Source: Clostridiales bacterium UBA3277
GTDB taxonomy: Bacteria > Bacillota > Clostridia > Oscillospirales > Oscillospiraceae
Reading direction: 5' to 3'
DNA length: 22,596 nt
Assembly: GCA_002362145.1 (NCBI GenBank)
Contig: DETX01000041.1
Location: 32,430 to 55,025, forward strand
Part shown: positions 14,386 through 21,291 of the stretch, in pieces
How the letters are laid out: every line of letters begins with the position of its first letter
Position numbering within the stretch: position 1 is the first letter of the stretch
Notes under the pieces: generated by a model
What the model was told of the DNA's origin: nothing
Databases searched by the model: none
The model's input: the letters and a program-made list of their open reading frames with translations, nothing else
Made by a program: the position numbers and the translations under genes

Positions 14386-15723
14386 ATGAAAAAGATTTTC
14401 GCAATGCTTCTGGCTCTGTCCATGGTATTCGCGCTGGTCGCCTGCGGCGGCTCCCCTGCCCCCGCCGAGACCAAGGCTCCCGCGGAAACTACGGCTCCCG
14501 CCACGGAAGCACCCACCGAGGCCGCTGCTCCCGCCGCCGATGACATCACTCTGGACGTCATCATCTGCGAGTACGGCCCCAATACCCGCGAGTGGTTCCT
14601 GGGCTCCGGCATGAACGGCACCAACTTCGTGGACAAGTTCGAGTCCGAGAACCCCGGCGTCAAGCTGAACCTGGAAGTGGTTTCCTGGAATGACGTTTAC
14701 ACCGTGGTCGATACCCGGATCGCCAGCAACCAGGCTCCCGACATTCTGAACATCGACGTGTTCGCCAACTACGCAAACGACGGTCTGCTGGAGCCTGTCT
14801 CCCAGTACTGCCCCGACGAGCTGTATAAGGACTTCTTCCCCTCCTTCATCGACCAGTCCGTCATTGACGACACCGTGTGGGCTGTTCCCGATCTGGCTTC
14901 CGCCCGCGCCCTGTACTACAATGTGGATATGTTCGAGGAAATGGGCATTGAAGTTCCCACCACCTGGGCTGAGCTGGAGGATGCCGCTCAGACCATCCTG
15001 GACTTCTATGACGGCGAAGTGTACCCCTGGGGCATCGACATGACCACTGACGAAGGTCAGGCTGCCTTTGCCTACTACACCTGGGGCAACGACGGCGGCT
15101 TCGTGGACGCCGACGGCAACTGGGCTCTGAACTCCGATGCCAACGTGGAAGCCATCGAGTACGCTGTCAGCCTGGTGAAGAACGGCTACACCAACCCCAA
15201 CCCCGAGACCCAGACCCGTTATGACCTGCAGGATATGTTCGCTGCCGGCAAGCTGGCCATGTGCATCGCCCCCAACTCCATGCCCACCTACGTCTCTGAC
15301 AAGGGCGGCACCATCAACATGGCCACCGCTGCCATCCCCGCCAACGAGGGCAAGACCAGCTCCTCCGTGGGCGTTATGGACCGCATCATGGCCTTCAAGG
15401 ACGAGTCTGCTCCCGACCAGGCCGCCCGTGACGAGGCCATCGGCAAATTCCTGACCTTCTTCTACAACCCCGAAAACTACGTGGGCTGGGTCAGCATGGA
15501 AGGCTTCCTGCCCGCTGTCAACTCCGCCGTTGAGGCTCTGGTCGCTTCCGATCCTTCCTTCGAGGCTTGGCTGGATGTTCTGAACTCCTGCAAGTTCTAC
15601 TCCACCGCCAAGGCCGAGTGGGATCAGGTCAAGCAGGGCGTCATCTCTGTGGAGCAGAAGGCTCTGACCGGCGCCGATGTCCGCACCGAGCTGGACGCGC
15701 TCCAGGCGCAGCTGGTTGGCTAA
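14386..15723 (+). CDS. Sugar ABC transporter substrate-binding lipoprotein
   Basis: This 445-residue extracellular sugar-binding protein (SBP_bac_1 type) has a lipoprotein signal: MKK, a hydrophobic core and the lipobox LVAC with C20 as the lipidated cysteine. An Ala/Pro/Thr/Glu-rich linker (about 23-55) leads to the binding domain. Family features include FVDKFESENPGVKLNLEVVSWNDVY, the ASNQAPDILNIDV strand and the closed-form segment AVPDLASARALYYNVDMFEEMGIEVPTTWAELEDAA. The start at 14386 has AAAGGAG 8 bases upstream and yields a proper signal peptide; the longer frame from 14305 runs through leader structure. The two permeases follow after a gap with a terminator-like hairpin, a layout that normally gives excess binding protein. 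The ligand is unknown. Confidence 0.92.
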   Translation: MKKIFAMLLALSMVFALVACGGSPAPAETKAPAETTAPATEAPTEAAAPAADDITLDVIICEYGPNTREWFLGSGMNGTNFVDKFESENPGVKLNLEVVSWNDVYTVVDTRIASNQAPDILNIDVFANYANDGLLEPVSQYCPDELYKDFFPSFIDQSVIDDTVWAVPDLASARALYYNVDMFEEMGIEVPTTWAELEDAAQTILDFYDGEVYPWGIDMTTDEGQAAFAYYTWGNDGGFVDADGNWALNSDANVEAIEYAVSLVKNGYTNPNPETQTRYDLQDMFAAGKLAMCIAPNSMPTYVSDKGGTINMATAAIPANEGKTSSSVGVMDRIMAFKDESAPDQAARDEAIGKFLTFFYNPENYVGWVSMEGFLPAVNSAVEALVASDPSFEAWLDVLNSCKFYSTAKAEWDQVKQGVISVEQKALTGADVRTELDALQAQLVG

Positions 15724-15760
15724 GCGCTGAGCATAGCTACTTAACTTAAAAATTCAGCCG

Positions 15761-15794
15761 AGGGGGCCGGGTTCGCGTCCGGCCCCCTATTTTT
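15761..15794 (+). terminator. Intra-operon (partial) terminator after the binding-protein gene
   Basis: AGGGGGCCGG (15761-15770) pairs perfectly with CCGGCCCCCT (15779-15788), followed by ATTTTT. It lies between the binding-protein gene and the permeases. Partial read-through would explain how both permeases are still expressed. Confidence 0.75.
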
Positions 15795-15863
15795 CCATCT
15801 GATGTGAAACTCCCAACAATGGAACGGCGATGCCACAACGATTCTCTTATCTATGAAAGTCCT

Positions 15864-15905
15864 CTTTTCAAAGACTGCCATTTTTCCATAACAGTCTTTG
15901 AAAAG
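15864..15905 (+). repeat. 14-bp perfect inverted repeat upstream of the first permease
   Basis: CTTTTCAAAGACTG (15864-15877) pairs perfectly with 15892-15905 around a 14-base loop, 44 bases before the permease start codon. It could be an mRNA-stabilising hairpin that protects the downstream transcript or the 3' end of the binding-protein mRNA, or a DNA operator. No promoter is evident between it and the gene. Confidence 0.6.
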
Positions 15906-15949
15906 CGAATTTTTGCACATACAAAACACATAAGAAAGAAGGGTGAGGC

Positions 15950-16834
15950 GTGAACAATCGATTAGGAAAAAAGGTGGAGCCCTATATCTGGCTTCTGCCA
16001 AGCATTGTCCTGATGGCCATTTTTCTGGTGTACCCCATTTTTATCGTATTCAAGCTCTCGTTCAGTGAGATCTCCAAATCCGGTGTGGTTACCGGCTTTG
16101 CGGGTCTGCAGAACTACAAGGACGCCATCGCGCTGCCGGCCTTTAAGACCGTCATGAAGAACACCATTTGGTGGGTCATCGCGGTGGTGGGACTTTCCAC
16201 ACTGTTTGGCTTTATCATCGCCATGGTGATGAACCAGAAGTTTGTGGGCCGGAAGGCCGCCAGAGCCATCATCGTATTCCCCTGGGCCACCTCTCTGGTG
16301 ATTCAGGCCAGCGTGTGGAACTACATCATTAAGTATGAGTACGGCAATCTCAATAACATCCTCCTGAATCTGGGCGTCATCAAGCAGGCCATCAACTGGC
16401 GCTCCTCCTACCAGGTGGAGTTTATTTGGGAAATCTGGGTGGGCATCTTCGTCACCATCCCCTTCGTCACCTTCTGTGTGCTGTCCGGCCTTCAATCCAT
16501 TGATGGCTCCCTGTATGAAGCGGCGGAGATCGACGGCGCCACCTTCTGGGATAAGCTGTTCCGGGTGACCATCCCCCTGATTAAGCCCTCCCTCACCGTT
16601 TCCACCGTGCTCAATATCATCTACGTTTTCAACTCCTTCCCCATCATCTACACCATGACCAAGGGCGCCCCCGCCAACCAGACGGATACCCTGGTCACAT
16701 ACCTGTACATGCTGAATTTCTATGACCGGAAGAAAGGGCCCGCAACTGCCCTGTCTGTCATCGGCTTCATGATTCTGTGCATCTGCGCCGGCATTTACAT
16801 GGTAGGCGTCATGAGAAAGGAGGATGAACAGTGA
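15950..16834 (+). CDS. Sugar ABC transporter permease, MalF/UgpA type
   Basis: This 294-residue inner membrane permease has six predicted spans, the first at about 12-35. The EAA loop (YEAAEIDGATFWDKLFRVTIPLIKPSL, about 189-215) docks the ATPase. The start is a GTG at 15950 with GAAGG about 7 bases upstream; no better ATG lies nearby. The stop overlaps the next permease start in GTGA, so the two are translationally coupled. The pair should form a heterodimeric channel served by the lipoprotein. No ATP-binding gene is in the window, as is common in Bacillota where a shared MsmK/MsiK-type ATPase energises several importers. Confidence 0.92.
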   Translation: MNNRLGKKVEPYIWLLPSIVLMAIFLVYPIFIVFKLSFSEISKSGVVTGFAGLQNYKDAIALPAFKTVMKNTIWWVIAVVGLSTLFGFIIAMVMNQKFVGRKAARAIIVFPWATSLVIQASVWNYIIKYEYGNLNNILLNLGVIKQAINWRSSYQVEFIWEIWVGIFVTIPFVTFCVLSGLQSIDGSLYEAAEIDGATFWDKLFRVTIPLIKPSLTVSTVLNIIYVFNSFPIIYTMTKGAPANQTDTLVTYLYMLNFYDRKKGPATALSVIGFMILCICAGIYMVGVMRKEDEQ

Positions 16835-18420
16835 AAGATTCTGAGCGCAAGACCAACCGAATTGCGTTGGTGCTTCTGATCGCTTCCCTGGTGGTCGCCT
16901 TCGTTCTGCTGGCGATGCCCACCTATTATTTTACCTCCACCGTCTATACCAAAAAGTCCAACAACACCTTTGTGGGCGACGAAAAATACAATGAGGTCCT
17001 CTCCGAGGTCAACGCGGTTGCTGAGCAATACCGTGCCGACGGCTTTGACGTAGCGCTCAAGGAATCGGTCACGGAGCGCACCAACTCCAAGGGCGAAAAA
17101 ACCAGCATGATCACCTTTACCCTCAGCGAAACCTTGGAAAAGAGCGCCCTGTCCTTCCTGGAAGCCGGGACGAACGCCTCCTGGGTCATGACGGTGATTC
17201 TGCTGTGCATGGCGGCCTCCGCCGCCTGTGCCGTAACCGGCTCCGCCTGGTCCTTAGGTACGCCGATCAAGGCACTGGGAGACCGGGAGCGGGCCATGCG
17301 CACTGTGTCCGTGGTTTCCGCCTTCATCGCCATGCTTCTGATCCCGGTGTTCGTCATGATGAATACCGCCGGGCTGGGCCATCGTCTGGACCTGTATAAC
17401 AGCGACATCATCACCGAGGGAAAGGATGTTTTGTTTGCCAAGCTGGACCGGTTCCTCTTCGACGGTCTGTCCGGTGACAACATTGGAAATGTCCTGAAAT
17501 CTCTGAGCTTTGAAACCAGCGGTATCATTTGGGTGGCTATGGCTTTCCTGTTCGTGATGCTGCTGTCCGCCATCCAGCTACGCTACGGCGCTGTGAAGCC
17601 CGCCCTGATGAGGGGACTGCTGTATACCTTTGTCATCGGGCTGTGCCTGCTGATTCTGTACCCCTACTATGTCATGCTGGTCACCGCCTTCCGTTCCAAC
17701 GGCGAGACCAACGATATGTACTTCCAGCACATCTTCCCCACGGAGTGGCTGTTCAGCAACCTCAAGTACATTATGAGCCGGGGTGTGCCCCGCTACCTCC
17801 TCAACTCCCTGCTTATCGCCGGCGGCGCCACCCTGATCGCTCTGCTGTGCGGAATTCCCGCCGCCTACGCCATGGCCCGTATGCGCTTTAAGGGCAAGAA
17901 CATCTTCCTGGGCTTCGTGATCATGAGCCAGATGTTCTCCCCTGTGGTTCTGCTGATCGGTATCGCTCAGCTTATGAGCACCCTGAAGCTCAACGACTCC
18001 ATTGTCGGTCTGATGCTGATTAACGCCGCCTTTAACCAGGCCTTTGCCATCTGGCTTCTGCGGGGCACCTTCGTCTCCATCTCCCCGGAGATGGAACAGG
18101 CGGCCTGCATTGACGGCTGCACCACCCTGGGTTCCCTGATCCACGTTCTGCTGCCCATGGCCGCTCCCGGCATCGTCACCACCCTGATTTTCGTATTCAT
18201 CAACTCCTGGAATGAATACACCATCTCCACGGTGCTGATCTCCACCGGCACCAACCGGCCTATCACCGTGGGCATCACCCAGTTCTCTTCCTTCAACATG
18301 ATCGAATGGCAGTACCTGTTCGCCGCGTCCCTGCTGGCAACGATTCCCGTCGTGATCCTGTTTACCTGCATTGAAAAGCACCTGACGGCGGGTCTTACCT
18401 CCGGCGGCGTAAAGGGCTGA
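16831..18420 (+). CDS. Sugar ABC transporter permease, MalG type, with a large N-terminal membrane extension
   Basis: The C-terminal 270 residues are a standard MalG-like permease beginning near 262 (LLYTFVIGLCLLILYPYYVMLVTAFRS). They carry the EAA loop MEQAACIDGCTTLGSLIHVLLPMAAPGI and end normally. The first 255 or so residues are extra. They contain predicted spans at about 11-29, 118-138, 156-177 and 231-249, an 80-residue soluble loop after the first span (about 37-115) and a shorter loop at 180-228. MalG proteins are usually about 270-300 residues; this one is 529. Four added spans keep the topology of the core unchanged. The GTG start overlaps the upstream TGA, with AGGAGG 7 bases before it. 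I do not recognise the extra domain; it could be a regulatory or substrate-handling module. Confidence 0.9.
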   Translation: MKDSERKTNRIALVLLIASLVVAFVLLAMPTYYFTSTVYTKKSNNTFVGDEKYNEVLSEVNAVAEQYRADGFDVALKESVTERTNSKGEKTSMITFTLSETLEKSALSFLEAGTNASWVMTVILLCMAASAACAVTGSAWSLGTPIKALGDRERAMRTVSVVSAFIAMLLIPVFVMMNTAGLGHRLDLYNSDIITEGKDVLFAKLDRFLFDGLSGDNIGNVLKSLSFETSGIIWVAMAFLFVMLLSAIQLRYGAVKPALMRGLLYTFVIGLCLLILYPYYVMLVTAFRSNGETNDMYFQHIFPTEWLFSNLKYIMSRGVPRYLLNSLLIAGGATLIALLCGIPAAYAMARMRFKGKNIFLGFVIMSQMFSPVVLLIGIAQLMSTLKLNDSIVGLMLINAAFNQAFAIWLLRGTFVSISPEMEQAACIDGCTTLGSLIHVLLPMAAPGIVTTLIFVFINSWNEYTISTVLISTGTNRPITVGITQFSSFNMIEWQYLFAASLLATIPVVILFTCIEKHLTAGLTSGGVKG

Positions 18421-18460
18421 GATGTCCTTTTGACTGGGAAAGCCAACCAAAAAGAAACTG

Positions 18461-18498
18461 CATGGGCCAACTCCTTTCGGAGTTGGCCCATGTGCTTT
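18461..18498 (+). terminator. Terminator of the ABC importer operon
   Basis: CATGGGCCAACTCC (18461-18474) pairs perfectly over 14 bp with GGAGTTGGCCCATG (18479-18492) around TTTC, then TG-C-TTTT. It lies 40 bases after the permease stop and faces the convergent sirtuin gene. Confidence 0.75.
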
Positions 18499-18541
18499 TC
18501 CGCCTGGATGATGGAAGGTTACGGGTACTCAGACAGCTGCG

Positions 18542-19411
18542 TCAAACCAGCGCTTCCAAAATGCTCCCGATGTCGGAATTTATGCTTATGGAACGTGCCT
18601 TGATTGCCTCCGGTACAGCGGCTCCCCCCAAATTGATGCACCCATAAACCGCCTTGGGCTCTGCTGCCGTCATCCTCCAAAACGGGTACTTGATTATGGA
18701 TGGGGTATTATAGCCAACACCCAATTCCAGAAACAAGATCCGCCCGCCGGCGCTTGCGCGCAGGAAGTTTTCGTACTGCCGGGCCGCTCTGTGCCACCCA
18801 GCGTCCTCCACAAATTTGTCATCGCAGCGCAGATTCATGACCAGCGGCTTTCCACAGTAGGGGCAGCGGGGCACCAGCCCCGAGGGGATGCGCATATCCC
18901 GCTGGTGCTCCACCATGCGGCGAATGAGGTTCTCATTATCAAAGGTTTCCTGGCGGCATGGCCCGCTGCACTGAAACAGGCCGTAGTCCCCCTGGGTGTA
19001 GAACAGGCGCTTCTTGTCAAAGCCGGACTTTTGAAAGCAGTGATCCACATTGGTGGTTATGACAAAATACGCCTTATTCTCCATAAGCTGGCGCAGCATC
19101 TTATAAACAGGCTTTGGCGGGTCCATATATCGGTTGACATAGACATACCGGCTCCAATAGGCCCAATGCTCCTCGGGGGTGCTGTAGGGATAAAAGCCGC
19201 CGGAATACATATCGTGAAAGCCGTATTTCTCTTCAAAGTCCGAAAAATGCCTCCGGAACCTCTCCCCGCTGTATGCAAACCCGGCAGAAACGGACAGTCC
19301 GGCTCCTGCCCCAATGACCACCGCGTCGGCATCGGCAATTGCCTGCTTCAATTGGTCAACCTGCTCCAAAAATTCTTCGGTAGATCTCATAGTCCCGGTC
19401 TTTAAAAACAT
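18542..19411 (-). CDS. Class M sirtuin (SirTM), probable protein ADP-ribosyltransferase
   Basis: This 289-residue protein has the NAD+-binding sirtuin fold. IGAGAGLSVSAG (33-44) is the Rossmann loop. The catalytic area reads TTNVDHCF (119-126) and FYTQGDYGLFQC (137-148), where a Gln (Q140) stands in place of the sirtuin catalytic His. This is the mark of SirTM, which ADP-ribosylates instead of deacylating. Zinc cysteines are C148, C152, C183 and C186. Characterised SirTMs from Staphylococcus and Streptococcus modify a lipoylated GcvH-like protein and are encoded with a macrodomain eraser. Here the macrodomain gene is immediately upstream, overlapping by 56 bases. AAGGTGA six bases before 19411 supports that start; an ATG at 19390 is the alternative. 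No GcvH-L or LplA2 gene is nearby. Confidence 0.88.
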   Translation of the reverse strand: MFLKTGTMRSTEEFLEQVDQLKQAIADADAVVIGAGAGLSVSAGFAYSGERFRRHFSDFEEKYGFHDMYSGGFYPYSTPEEHWAYWSRYVYVNRYMDPPKPVYKMLRQLMENKAYFVITTNVDHCFQKSGFDKKRLFYTQGDYGLFQCSGPCRQETFDNENLIRRMVEHQRDMRIPSGLVPRCPYCGKPLVMNLRCDDKFVEDAGWHRAARQYENFLRASAGGRILFLELGVGYNTPSIIKYPFWRMTAAEPKAVYGCINLGGAAVPEAIKARSISINSDIGSILEALV

Positions 19412-20135
19412 TGAATATCACCTTCATTTCCCCGGAGGTCCGCTTCCGGTATTCCCGGACCGTCCGGACGGCAATCTCTGCCGCCCTTTCGTTGGGAAAG
19501 TGGAATTCGCCTGTGGAAATGCAGCAAAATGCCAGGCTTTTTACCTGGTTTTCCTCCGCAAGCTCCAGGCAGGAGCGATAACAGGACGCAAGCAGCTTTT
19601 CATCCGCTTCGGTAAGCCCTCCGTGGGCAATGGGGCCCACCGTGTGCAGCACATACCGGCAGGGCAGATTGTAGGCCGGTGTGATTTTTGCCCGCCCGGC
19701 GGGCTCTTCCCTACCCTGACGCTCCATAATCCGGGCACATTTCAGGCGAAACTGCACACCGGCAAAGGTGTGGATGGCATTGTCGATGCAGCCATGGCAG
19801 GGGCAGAAGCAGCCCAGCATCTGGCTGTTGGCCGCATTGACTATGGCGTCGCAGCGGAGGGTTGTGATATCCCCCTGCCAGAGGTAGAGGCCCTCCTGAA
19901 TTGGGGACAGGTCCTCCAAATCTGTAATGCCCTTTCGCCGGATTTCCTCTTGCAGATACGCGTCCTGGATTGCGAGGAATCCATCCTCTGCCGGCATGGG
20001 CATCCGAACATTGAACAGGGCCCGAAGCAGCTTTTTTTGCTCCTCCTGGTCCTGGGAGGCCTCCAGCCCGGAATACCGGGGCTGTTCTTTCAGAAGTGCC
20101 GTAATCAGATATGTCCTTCTCTCCGCCTGGGTCAT
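19356..20135 (-). CDS. Zinc-dependent macrodomain (Zn-Macro), probable ADP-ribosyl hydrolase
   Basis: This 259-residue protein has a helical N-terminal part (1-80) and a macrodomain from about 84 (LYLWQGDITTLRCDAIVNAANSQM). The stretch LGCFCPCHGCIDNAIHTFAG (107-126) carries the zinc ligands of the Zn-Macro class (C109, H114 and C116 by pattern). CISTGEFHFPNERAAEIA is the phosphate-binding loop. Such macrodomains remove ADP-ribose from the protein that SirTM modifies. An extra cysteine pair (C111, C113) sits inside the zinc loop. The start has AAGGAGAGGG five bases upstream. The gene overlaps sirTM and follows the MBL-like gene by 58 bases with no visible promoter in between, so the three are probably co-transcribed. 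Confidence 0.9.
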   Translation of the reverse strand: MTQAERRTYLITALLKEQPRYSGLEASQDQEEQKKLLRALFNVRMPMPAEDGFLAIQDAYLQEEIRRKGITDLEDLSPIQEGLYLWQGDITTLRCDAIVNAANSQMLGCFCPCHGCIDNAIHTFAGVQFRLKCARIMERQGREEPAGRAKITPAYNLPCRYVLHTVGPIAHGGLTEADEKLLASCYRSCLELAEENQVKSLAFCCISTGEFHFPNERAAEIAVRTVREYRKRTSGEMKVIFNVFKDRDYEIYRRIFGAG

Positions 20136-20158
20136 GATCTCCCTCTCCTTGTTTTTTT

Positions 20159-20187
20159 GGCGGGGCCGCCGGAACGGCAGCCCCGCC
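20159..20187 (-). repeat. GC-rich intercistronic hairpin
   Basis: A 13-bp stem with one G-T pair (GGCGGGGC-TGCCG / CGGCG-GCCCCGCC, loop of 3) lies between the MBL-like and macrodomain genes. On the minus strand it is followed by AAAAAAA, not by T, and on the plus strand it is not followed by T either. It is therefore not a normal terminator, and may tune expression or mRNA stability within the operon. Confidence 0.6.
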
Positions 20188-20193
20188 GCCAGA

Positions 20194-20985
20194 TTATGCG
20201 TAGAAAAAGCCTGCCGTCATGTCCAGGTAGTTCTGGCCGGTGTACCCGGGGTACTGTTTCCCCACCTCGGCACGGAAGCTGTCGGCATCCGGGCAGTTCG
20301 CCGCGATTGCCTTCAGATTTTCCAGATAGTCGATCTTCGTCTGGGCGTCCTTCAGGTCCTCCGGGGTGTAGTGGGAGGTCAGGATCAGGTCATAGCCCTT
20401 GGAAATATAGCTTCTCAGCTCCGCGATGATCCCGTCGGCGTGGGCAGCGCCCGCAACGATGGAGTGGCAGTCGTGACCCAGCATATGGGTGTAGACCGCG
20501 TTGATCTCGGGGATCTCCACGTCAAAGGCATCCTTTGTCTGCTTGATCACAAAGTCCATGCCCCCAATGGTCAGCTTCCCAGCCTCAATCACGTTTGTGA
20601 TCTGATGGACAGAGGAATCAAAGATTGGGCCGAAGGCGCCGGTAAAGTTGTCGATCAGGCCCTTGCCGCCGCCGTTTTCAGAATAGGCAACGGCGTTGCG
20701 GGTGGCATACTTAGGCACTTCGGGCAGGAAGGTTCCTCCCGCGCCGTGGTATGCCACCAGGATTCCCGCGACCTCCATGTCCTTTAAATACTCCGTCAGC
20801 TCCTGGATATTGTCAAAGAAGCAAGGGGACTCGACGATCACGGCCCTGCCGTTCTTCTCCACGATGAATACCTCATCATCGATGAAATCATTGGTTTTAT
20901 AGGCGTGGAGCTTTACATCGCCAAAATCGTATACGTTCATTTCGCCCTTGGCGAGCGTCACAGTGGAAAAAGTGTTCTTATTCAT
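20194..20985 (-). CDS. Degenerate metallo-beta-lactamase-fold protein
   Basis: The 263 residues follow the metallo-beta-lactamase strand order: a start near VKLHAYKTNDFIDDEVFIVEKNGRAVIVESP, a middle block ILVAYHGAGGTFLPEVPKYA, then HMLGHDCHSIVAG, and a final LILTSHYTPE. The usual metal motif HxHxDH is absent at the expected place, where only YHGAGGTF (H80) remains. The later histidines (H167, H171, H174, H205) are kept in part. The protein may bind one metal, use another chemistry, or act as a sensor; I cannot name its substrate. AGGAGG lies 8 bases before the ATG. It is divergent from an HxlR regulator and upstream of the macrodomain and SirTM genes in the same direction. Confidence 0.7.
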   Translation of the reverse strand: MNKNTFSTVTLAKGEMNVYDFGDVKLHAYKTNDFIDDEVFIVEKNGRAVIVESPCFFDNIQELTEYLKDMEVAGILVAYHGAGGTFLPEVPKYATRNAVAYSENGGGKGLIDNFTGAFGPIFDSSVHQITNVIEAGKLTIGGMDFVIKQTKDAFDVEIPEINAVYTHMLGHDCHSIVAGAAHADGIIAELRSYISKGYDLILTSHYTPEDLKDAQTKIDYLENLKAIAANCPDADSFRAEVGKQYPGYTGQNYLDMTAGFFYA

Positions 20986-21050
20986 GGCTGTAGCCTCCTG
21001 AAAATATTGCTTTCGCTTCGGAGCGGCCGTTCCCCTCAGCTCTTGACCGT

Positions 21051-21079
21051 ATTATACGGGAGGTTTTTGGGGTTGTAAA
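21051..21079 (-). promoter_or_regulatory. Promoter of the MBL-Macro-SirTM operon
   Basis: On the minus strand TTTACA (21079-21074), 17 bases, and TATAAT (21056-21051) match the consensus at 11 of 12 positions. A start near 21044 leaves a leader of about 60 bases. Confidence 0.75.
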
Positions 21080-21083
21080 GTAA

Positions 21084-21097
21084 GCACAATATTGTGC
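21084..21097. promoter_or_regulatory. 14-bp palindromic operator candidate
   Basis: GCACAATATTGTGC is a perfect palindrome four bases upstream of the -35 box of the MBL operon (centre near -46 from the predicted start). A winged-helix dimer such as HxlR could bind it. Confidence 0.5.
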
Positions 21098-21101
21098 CGT
21101 A

Positions 21102-21142
21102 GTTACCTTCCGGTAACCATTGGGCAGTTACCGGGAGGTAAC
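21102..21142. promoter_or_regulatory. Tandem GTTACC-N4-GGTAAC dyads
   Basis: Two copies of the same inverted repeat are present, at 21102-21117 (spacer TTCC) and 21127-21142 (spacer GGGA), with centres 25 bp apart. Repeated identical half-sites with differing spacers indicate selection for protein binding. They lie between the two divergent promoters; the HxlR protein encoded next door is the natural candidate. Confidence 0.65.
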
Positions 21143-21216
21143 AATTGTGTGTTTTCAAGGCTTTTTCCCCCTCTGGGCAAAGGAAATTTTTTCTTGCTTT
21201 TTTTCAGGCGGGGATA

Positions 21217-21245
21217 TTGACGAATCCGGCGCCTTACCGTATAAT
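21217..21245 (+). promoter_or_regulatory. Promoter of the HxlR-family regulator gene
   Basis: TTGACG (21217-21222), a 17-base spacer and TATAAT (21240-21245) match the consensus at 11 of 12 positions. The leader to the ATG at 21292 is about 40 bases. Confidence 0.8.
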
Positions 21246-21291
21246 CAGAGGCAAAGTATCCAATCGAAACCATTGCAGGGAGGAGCGCAGA

